This document shows, piece after piece, positions 59,601 to 64,000 of a DNA stretch of 64,000 nucleotides. Source of the stretch: Bartonella henselae str. Houston-1 (GTDB lineage: Bacteria > Pseudomonadota > Alphaproteobacteria > Rhizobiales > Rhizobiaceae); the NCBI RefSeq assembly GCF_000046705.1, contig NC_005956.1:930001-994000 (forward strand), read 5' to 3'. The first letter of the stretch is position 1. Every line of letters starts with the position of its first letter. A program made the position numbers and the translations under genes. The notes under the pieces were generated by a model that was given only the letters and a program-made list of their open reading frames with translations, had not been told where the DNA came from and ran no database searches.

Positions 59601-60197
59601 AATAGTTTCCAGGGTATCTCCAAAAAAATCAAGTCGTAAAGGTTCAGCATCAACGGAAGAAAAGATATCAAGAATTCCTCCTCTCACAGCAAATTCACCA
59701 ACATCACGGACAACCGTAACACGCTCAAAACCATTGGCTTCTAAAAATTGAATTAAATGCCCCATGCTCGTACGCTGACCAATACGGGCATAAATCACCT
59801 GTGTCTCAATCATTTCATGAGGAGGCAATTTTTGCATAATCGCATTTGCTGTTGTTAATATAATTGCAGCACGTGGATTGTGACGTAAATTGGCTATATG
59901 TGCCAAAGTTGAAAGGCGACGTGCCATAACAGCAATTCCAGGAGATACACGATCATAGGGTAAACAATCCCATGCAGGAAATTGAAAAACAGGCAAATTT
60001 GGCTCAATAAAATTTAGAACCTGCTGTAAGTGCGTAAGTTTTGTTCCATCACGAACAACATAAACAAGTGGTTTGTTTTGTGCAATTTTTAAACTCAATT
60101 GAGCAAGAGCAAAGGCTTCAAATCCATCAGTAATTCCATCAAAAACCATGTGAGCAGAAATATTCTGAGGGATAATAATTTTTTTAAATATAGGCAT
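56691..60197 (-). CDS. mfd: Transcription-repair coupling factor Mfd
   Basis: This ATPase removes stalled RNA polymerase and recruits UvrA for repair. The 1168-aa protein has the N-terminal UvrB-homology module (FPAWDCLPYDRVSPG, GEFAVRGGILDIFS), the polymerase-interaction domain starting GDIVVHIDHGIGQFVGL, and the RecG-like translocase with Walker A GDVGFGKTEVA and box IIDEEQHFGVKHKE. ATPIPRTL, LSTTIIESGLDIP and QLRGRVGRS follow. A C-terminal domain with FGSLP is present. It lies four bases downstream of sdhE. Confidence 0.97.
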   Translation of the reverse strand: MPIFKKIIIPQNISAHMVFDGITDGFEAFALAQLSLKIAQNKPLVYVVRDGTKLTHLQQVLNFIEPNLPVFQFPAWDCLPYDRVSPGIAVMARRLSTLAHIANLRHNPRAAIILTTANAIMQKLPPHEMIETQVIYARIGQRTSMGHLIQFLEANGFERVTVVRDVGEFAVRGGILDIFSSVDAEPLRLDFFGDTLETIRVFDSETQRTTHKRTEFFLHSMSEVILTPELINRFKSNYIRTFGVSQKKNMLYEALSQGRRFAGMEHWLPFFYEKLDTFFDHCGNLPFVFEHFIEEVLTERYRLIEDYYDARKEKEHENDKENPTSYHPIEPSLLYLTPERVLEIAQQSGQRIDFTPFNVPQTFGKTVVHANIKAGYDFVKERNAQEKNVFSSVVHHIASLHVAKKKVLLAGWSEGSLARLLQVLDEHGLKKIDIVKSLQTVRATPRDHITAAVIRIEHGFEVEDFAIITEQDILGDRFIRSPKRRKHNKNFISEIAALNSGDIVVHIDHGIGQFVGLKTITTAGILRDCLEIKYAGGDLLFLPVENIELLSRYGSEGTDVTLDKLGGVAWQARKTRLKKHLLEMANQLIRIAAERATRSAPALLPPIGPFDEFVACFPYEETEDQMDAIDAVLDDLASGKPMDRLICGDVGFGKTEVAIRSAFVAALNGYQVAVVVPTTLLSRQHYKTFVSRFQGLPVKIGHASRLVKTKELAQVKKGLSDGTIDIVIGTHALLSDAVNFLRLGLLIIDEEQHFGVKHKERLKELKSDIHVLTLSATPIPRTLGLALSGVRELSLITTPPIDRMAVRTFIAPFDSLVIRETLLREYYRGGQSFYVCPRVSDLGFVEEYLKAYVPELKFVVAHGQMPAGQLDDIMNAFYDGQYDVLLSTTIIESGLDIPTANTLIVHRAEMFGLAALYQLRGRVGRSKQRAYALFTFPSGKVLTPAADRRLKVLQSLDSLGAGFQLASHDMDIRGSGNFLGEEQSGHIKEVGFELYQKMLEDAVVELKDGKQSEDKQWSPQISLGITVMIPESFVPDLSLRMGLYRRLTELDDLEQIDEFAAELIDRFGSLPLEVQHLLKVFYIKILCRKAHVEKLDTGPKGVVIQFRNNYFANSISLVQWVGKQGSMAKIRPDQTIAFIRDWATVDERLIGVATIMTQLVEMAEQHSV

Positions 60198-60201
60198 GGG
60201 A

Positions 60202-60492
60202 TCAATTTAAATTTATGCAAACATGGTAATTTATAATGTCACGAAAAAGCGGACCATCAACTTCAGATGGTGGCGAAATTTCTCCCGTAATCCACGTCAG
60301 TAAATCACGATCATCAAAAGACATAATATACTCAAGTTCAGAAATCTTTTTAACACTCATTCCACTGATATGAGCATCCACATATCGCCCCAAAATAAGA
60401 TCCATTTCACGAATACCTCGATGCCATGCACGAAAAATCAATCGGCGACGACGTAAGTCCAATTGATTTTCGTCAACGACAACAATTGTCAT
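60202..60492 (-). CDS. sdhE: FAD assembly factor SdhE
   Basis: This is a small (96-aa) SdhE/CptB family protein that helps attach FAD covalently to succinate dehydrogenase. It has RRRRLIFRAWHRGIREMDLI with the key RGxxE motif, then FDDRDLLTWITGE. The ATG at 60492 follows a good AAGGAG. The longer open frame upstream runs into lolD and is not coding. It sits directly before mfd, a common arrangement. Confidence 0.93.
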   Translation of the reverse strand: MTIVVVDENQLDLRRRRLIFRAWHRGIREMDLILGRYVDAHISGMSVKKISELEYIMSFDDRDLLTWITGEISPPSEVDGPLFRDIINYHVCINLN

Positions 60493-60568
60493 AAAAGTCT
60501 CCTTGAATGAAGTAAAAATTAGTATGAATAGAATACGCAATTTGTAGAATAAATTTTTTACCTTAGCT

Positions 60569-61249
60569 CTAGGGAAGTTCAACAATCTTTTGTTCCTTAA
60601 GTGTGATACGACGATGCATTTGTTTAGCCAAAGCGTAATTATGTGTCGCAATAAGAGCAGAAAGACCAGCTTGACGAACAAGCGCAGATAAAGCTTGAAA
60701 GACATACGCGGAAGTTACAGGATCAAGATTCCCTGTAGGTTCATCAGCTAAAAGAACCGAAGGACCATTTGCTACTGCACGCGCAATAGCAACACGTTGT
60801 TGTTCACCACCAGATAATTCAGAGGGACGATGATTAGCGCGATGAGAAACACGCAGATATGTTAATAATTTAAGTGCACGCTCTTCTGCTATGGATTTTT
60901 TAAATCCTGCTATCATTTGTGGTATCATGACATTTTCTAAAGCTGTAAATTCTGGAAGCAAATGGTGAAACTGATAGACAAAACCAATGTCATTTTGTCT
61001 TATAGCCGTTCGCTCATTATCAGAACGTTTTGCACAAGAAACACCTCGTAACATCACATCACCAGCGGTTGGTTTTTCCAATAAACCAGCAATATGAAGA
61101 AGTGTTGATTTTCCAGCACCAGAGGGTGCAACAAGTGCTACAAGCTCCCCACGATTAAGGATAAAATTTGCTTTATCCAAAATAATAAGAGGTTTATTTC
61201 CCCCTAAAAAATGGCGTTCAATCTCTACAAGCTCTAAAATAGCTGTCAT
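60569..61249 (-). CDS. lolD: Lipoprotein-releasing ABC transporter ATPase LolD
   Basis: This ATPase powers extraction of lipoproteins from the inner membrane for outer-membrane sorting. The 226-aa protein has Walker [28 protein letters not shown], the signature [14 protein letters not shown] and [11 protein letters not shown]. It shares one base with the end of the permease gene upstream. Confidence 0.94.
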
Positions 61250-62532
61250 TATTCATACCTCAAAGCTTGTACAGGATCTAGCTTAGCAGCGCGCCAGGCC
61301 GGAATGAGAGCAGCAAGGAATGACAAAAATAAAGCCATTACAGCAACCATGACTGTCTGTCCCCACTCAATTTTGGCAGGCAATTTTGTTAAAAAATAAA
61401 GTTGAGGATTAAAAACATCAACATTAAATAACCAAGATATAAAGTCTTGAATATGATTGATATTCGCGGTCGCTATGACACCAAAAATTAAGCCCAAGAG
61501 TGTTCCAATTAATCCAATCATCATACCAGTGACGATAAATATGCGCAGAATTGCACTTTGTTGTGCCCCCATTGTACGTAAAATTGCAATATCATGACTT
61601 TTATCTTTTACAAGCATAATCAGGCCTGAAATAATATTTAAAGCAGCAACAAGAACAATAAGAGAAAGAATGAAAAACATAACATTTCGTTCAATCTGTA
61701 AGGCTGAAAAAAAAGCTTGATTGCGCGTACGCCAATCAATTAAATAGACCTGTTGATCAATAAGTTTCTCTAAGATTGGTTTTATTCGATCAACAGAATC
61801 AGGATCATTCAAAAATAACTCTAAAGATTGGATTTTATTTCCCAAATTAAAAAATGCTTGTGCTTCATGAAGAGGCATAAAAACGAATATTGAATCATAT
61901 TCAGACATACCAACTTCAAAAATAGCAACCACTTTATAGGCTTTAACACGTGGCGTAACTCCAAAAGGAGTCTCATCACCATCTGGAGTAATAATACGAA
62001 GATCACTCCCTATTGTAAGACCTAACTTTTCTGCCAAACTAATTCCAATTGCAACACCTTCCTCTTGATCAAATTGAGCAAGCGATCCTAATTTAATATT
62101 TTCCGATACTGTTTTAAGTTTCTCTAAATCTTGTTTGCGCATACCACGAACTAAAGCACCAGATCCTCCTTGAAGTTCACCCTGCACAAGCGCCTGCCCC
62201 TCAATAACAGGCAAAGCAAATTTAACACCATTCACGGATTCTATAGAAGGAATAAGATTATTATAATCGGAAAAACCAGAATTAATTGTTTGAATAATAA
62301 GATGCCCATTCATACCAAGAATACGATTGAGAAGCTCTGTACGAAAACCATTCATTACTGCCATAACAACAACAAGAGCAAAAACCCCTAACATAATTCC
62401 AACGAGAGAGATAATTGAAATTACAGAGGCAACTACGTGTTTTTTATTAGGAATCATATAACGAAAAGCGATCATCCATTCATAAGATGAAAACCATTTA
62501 CTCCTCAACCACTTCATAACACTGCCTATCAA
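61249..62532 (-). CDS. Lipoprotein-releasing ABC transporter permease (LolC/LolE family)
   Basis: This is the membrane partner of LolD. The 427-aa protein has one N-terminal transmembrane segment preceded by [20 protein letters not shown], a large periplasmic domain, and three C-terminal membrane segments with the FtsX/MacB-like core ([37 protein letters not shown]). Only one such permease gene is present here, so it may form a homodimer as in other Alphaproteobacteria (inference). It overlaps proS by four bases. Confidence 0.92.
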
Positions 62533-63854
62533 ATTACAGAAAACTGGTTGAGTACATTTTCAACCGTTAGAGATTTTTTTATACCCGTTTTTCTATCTTT
62601 AATCTCAACTTCATTTTGTGCAACACTTTTAGGCCCAACAATTATTTGTGTTGGCAGACCAATCAAATCCATTGTTGCAAATTTTGATCCAGGACGTTCA
62701 TTTCTATCATCTAATAATGGATCAAAACCAGCATACCTTAAGCCTTTATAGAGAGTTTCACACGCATGTGTACATTTTTCATCATCTGGTTTCATATTGA
62801 TGATACCAAAATCAAACGGAGCTATCGACTTTGGCCAAATAATACCATTCTCATCATGAGAAGCTTCAATAACTGCGGCAACAAGACGTGAAGGCCCAAT
62901 ACCATAGGATCCCATAGAAACCAAATGCTCTTTTCCATCTTGTCCCATAACTTTTGCTCCCATTGGAGCAGAATATTTTGTACCAAAATGGAAAATATGT
63001 CCTACTTCAATACCACGGGCTGAGAGGCGATTATTATCAGAAATCTTAGCCCACTCTTCTTCATCGTGCATTTCCTCTGTTGCTGCATAGAAAGAGGTCC
63101 ACTGTTTAACAATATTGGCTAAAATAGCTTTATCACTAAAATCTATCGAACTGTCTGGAACAGTAAGTTCAAGAAAGTGTTTATCACAGAAGATAGCGCT
63201 CTCTCCCGTTTCAGCCAAAATAATAAACTCATGACTGAGTTTACCACCTATTGGACCTGTATCAGCACGCATAGGAATTGCTTTTAAGCCAAGACAAGAA
63301 AAAGTGCGTAAATAAGCAACAAACATACGATTATAAGATATTTTAGAACCCTCATAATCAAGATCAAAAGAATAAGCATCTTTCATTAAAAATTCCCGTG
63401 AGCGCATTACACCAAAACGTGGACGGATTTCATCACGAAACTTCCATTGAATATGATACAAATTAAGCGGAAGATCTTTATAAGAACGAATATAGGAACG
63501 GAATATATCTGTTACCATCTCTTCGTTTGTCGGACCATAAAGTAAATCGCGTTTTTGACGATCTTTAATACGCAGCATTTCTAAACCATAATCATCATAA
63601 CGATCACTTTCACGCCAAAGATCCGCAGATTGAATTGTAGGCATTAATATTTCTATAGCACCAGCTCGTTCTTGCTCCTCACGAATAATTTTACAAATTT
63701 TATCAAGCACTTTTTTACCCAAAGGAAGCCAAGAATAAATCCCTGATGTTTGCTGACGAATCATACCTGCACGCAACATGAGTCGATGAGAAATAATTTC
63801 TGCTTCCTTAGGATTCTCTTTTAAAAGTGGAAGGAAATATTGAGAAAGACGCAT
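62529..63854 (-). CDS. proS: Prolyl-tRNA synthetase (short, editing-domain-less form)
   Basis: This class II synthetase charges tRNA-Pro. The 441-aa protein begins [15 protein letters not shown] and has [13 protein letters not shown], the motif 2 region [20 protein letters not shown], and motif 3 [14 protein letters not shown], then an anticodon-binding domain ([20 protein letters not shown]). The INS editing domain present in E. coli ProRS is absent, as is normal in Alphaproteobacteria. It leads a proS-lolC/E-lolD operon with 4- and 1-base overlaps. Confidence 0.96.
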   Translation of the reverse strand: MRLSQYFLPLLKENPKEAEIISHRLMLRAGMIRQQTSGIYSWLPLGKKVLDKICKIIREEQERAGAIEILMPTIQSADLWRESDRYDDYGLEMLRIKDRQKRDLLYGPTNEEMVTDIFRSYIRSYKDLPLNLYHIQWKFRDEIRPRFGVMRSREFLMKDAYSFDLDYEGSKISYNRMFVAYLRTFSCLGLKAIPMRADTGPIGGKLSHEFIILAETGESAIFCDKHFLELTVPDSSIDFSDKAILANIVKQWTSFYAATEEMHDEEEWAKISDNNRLSARGIEVGHIFHFGTKYSAPMGAKVMGQDGKEHLVSMGSYGIGPSRLVAAVIEASHDENGIIWPKSIAPFDFGIINMKPDDEKCTHACETLYKGLRYAGFDPLLDDRNERPGSKFATMDLIGLPTQIIVGPKSVAQNEVEIKDRKTGIKKSLTVENVLNQFSVI

Positions 63855-64000
63855 TAATAATTAACTCCTCATTAAGCCTATCATATCGGAATAATTTAAA
63901 TATACTCTACACTCGCCTATAGCTACATTCTGAATACTTGCAAACATAACAATTTTTTTGTTAAAAAGTTTATGTTCTGTATTTTTTATTTGATTTATTT

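Noticed and set aside
1..64000. CRISPR arrays, insertion sequences, rRNA operons
   Set aside because: No regularly spaced repeats, transposase motifs or rRNA sequence were seen on either strand.

Overview
The window looks like a chromosome segment of an AT-rich alphaproteobacterium of the order Hyphomicrobiales (Rhizobiales), most likely the genus Bartonella. Pointers are a phosphatidylcholine synthase of the Pcs type, an IalB-family invasion protein, a DUF3126 protein, the short ProRS and alpha-type LexA families, the rlpA-dacA-tmk-holB-metG-tatD gene order, a reduced gene set and many decaying gene remnants in AT-rich spacers. The genus call is inference from protein families and layout, not from a search.

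Layout: the 3' part of gatA (1-1049), then a decayed copy of a 3-hydroxyisobutyryl-CoA hydrolase gene. A complete branched-chain amino-acid type ABC importer follows (livF, G, M, H and a binding protein, 1523-6387, minus). Next come a two-domain cold-shock protein, a DUF192 protein and an alpha/beta hydrolase (plus), a DUF3126 protein, then radC, map and sfsA (minus). trmJ, murI, rpsD and ttcA are on plus, rimO and lexA on minus, then tRNA-Lys(TTT). A cell-wall and DNA-metabolism run (rlpA, dacA, tmk, holB, metG, tatD, MBL hydrolase) is on plus at 19989-27418. Then come a membrane protein, an acyl-CoA hydrolase and pcs (minus), a UbiH-type hydroxylase, two small unrecognised envelope proteins and sodC (plus).

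From 33250 to 33963 lie wrecks of a DNA methyltransferase and an HrgA-like restriction-associated gene. The Fe-S assembly operon follows on minus (second cysteine desulfurase, sufB, C, D, S, T; 34046-40605). Beyond it are a hydrolase, tyrS and a Bcp-type peroxiredoxin (plus), prfB with an intact programmed +1 frameshift, a class A PBP and an AmiC-type amidase (minus), and RNase E (plus) with a strong terminator. An IalB-family protein (minus) and an orphan YejA-like binding protein (plus) come next, then a 1.6-kb gene desert holding an unrecognised broken coiled-coil gene, and finally mfd, sdhE, lolD, lolC/E and proS (minus).

Most genes are housekeeping: translation (gatA, rpsD, metG, tyrS, proS, prfB, map), tRNA or ribosome modification (trmJ, ttcA, rimO), envelope growth (murI, dacA, mrcA, amiC, rlpA, lol, pcs), DNA repair (radC, lexA, mfd) and Fe-S supply. 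I did not find a convincing intact new system. Best leads for follow-up are the LexA self-cleavage site (Ala-Ala where Ala-Gly is usual), the degenerate active-site motifs of the DacA-like protein, the overlapping pair of unknown small envelope genes before sodC, the eroded restriction-modification locus, the unrecognised wreck at 55602-56380, and two partial gene duplications (hydrolase at 1.1-1.5 kb, rimO tail at 15.97-16.03 kb).
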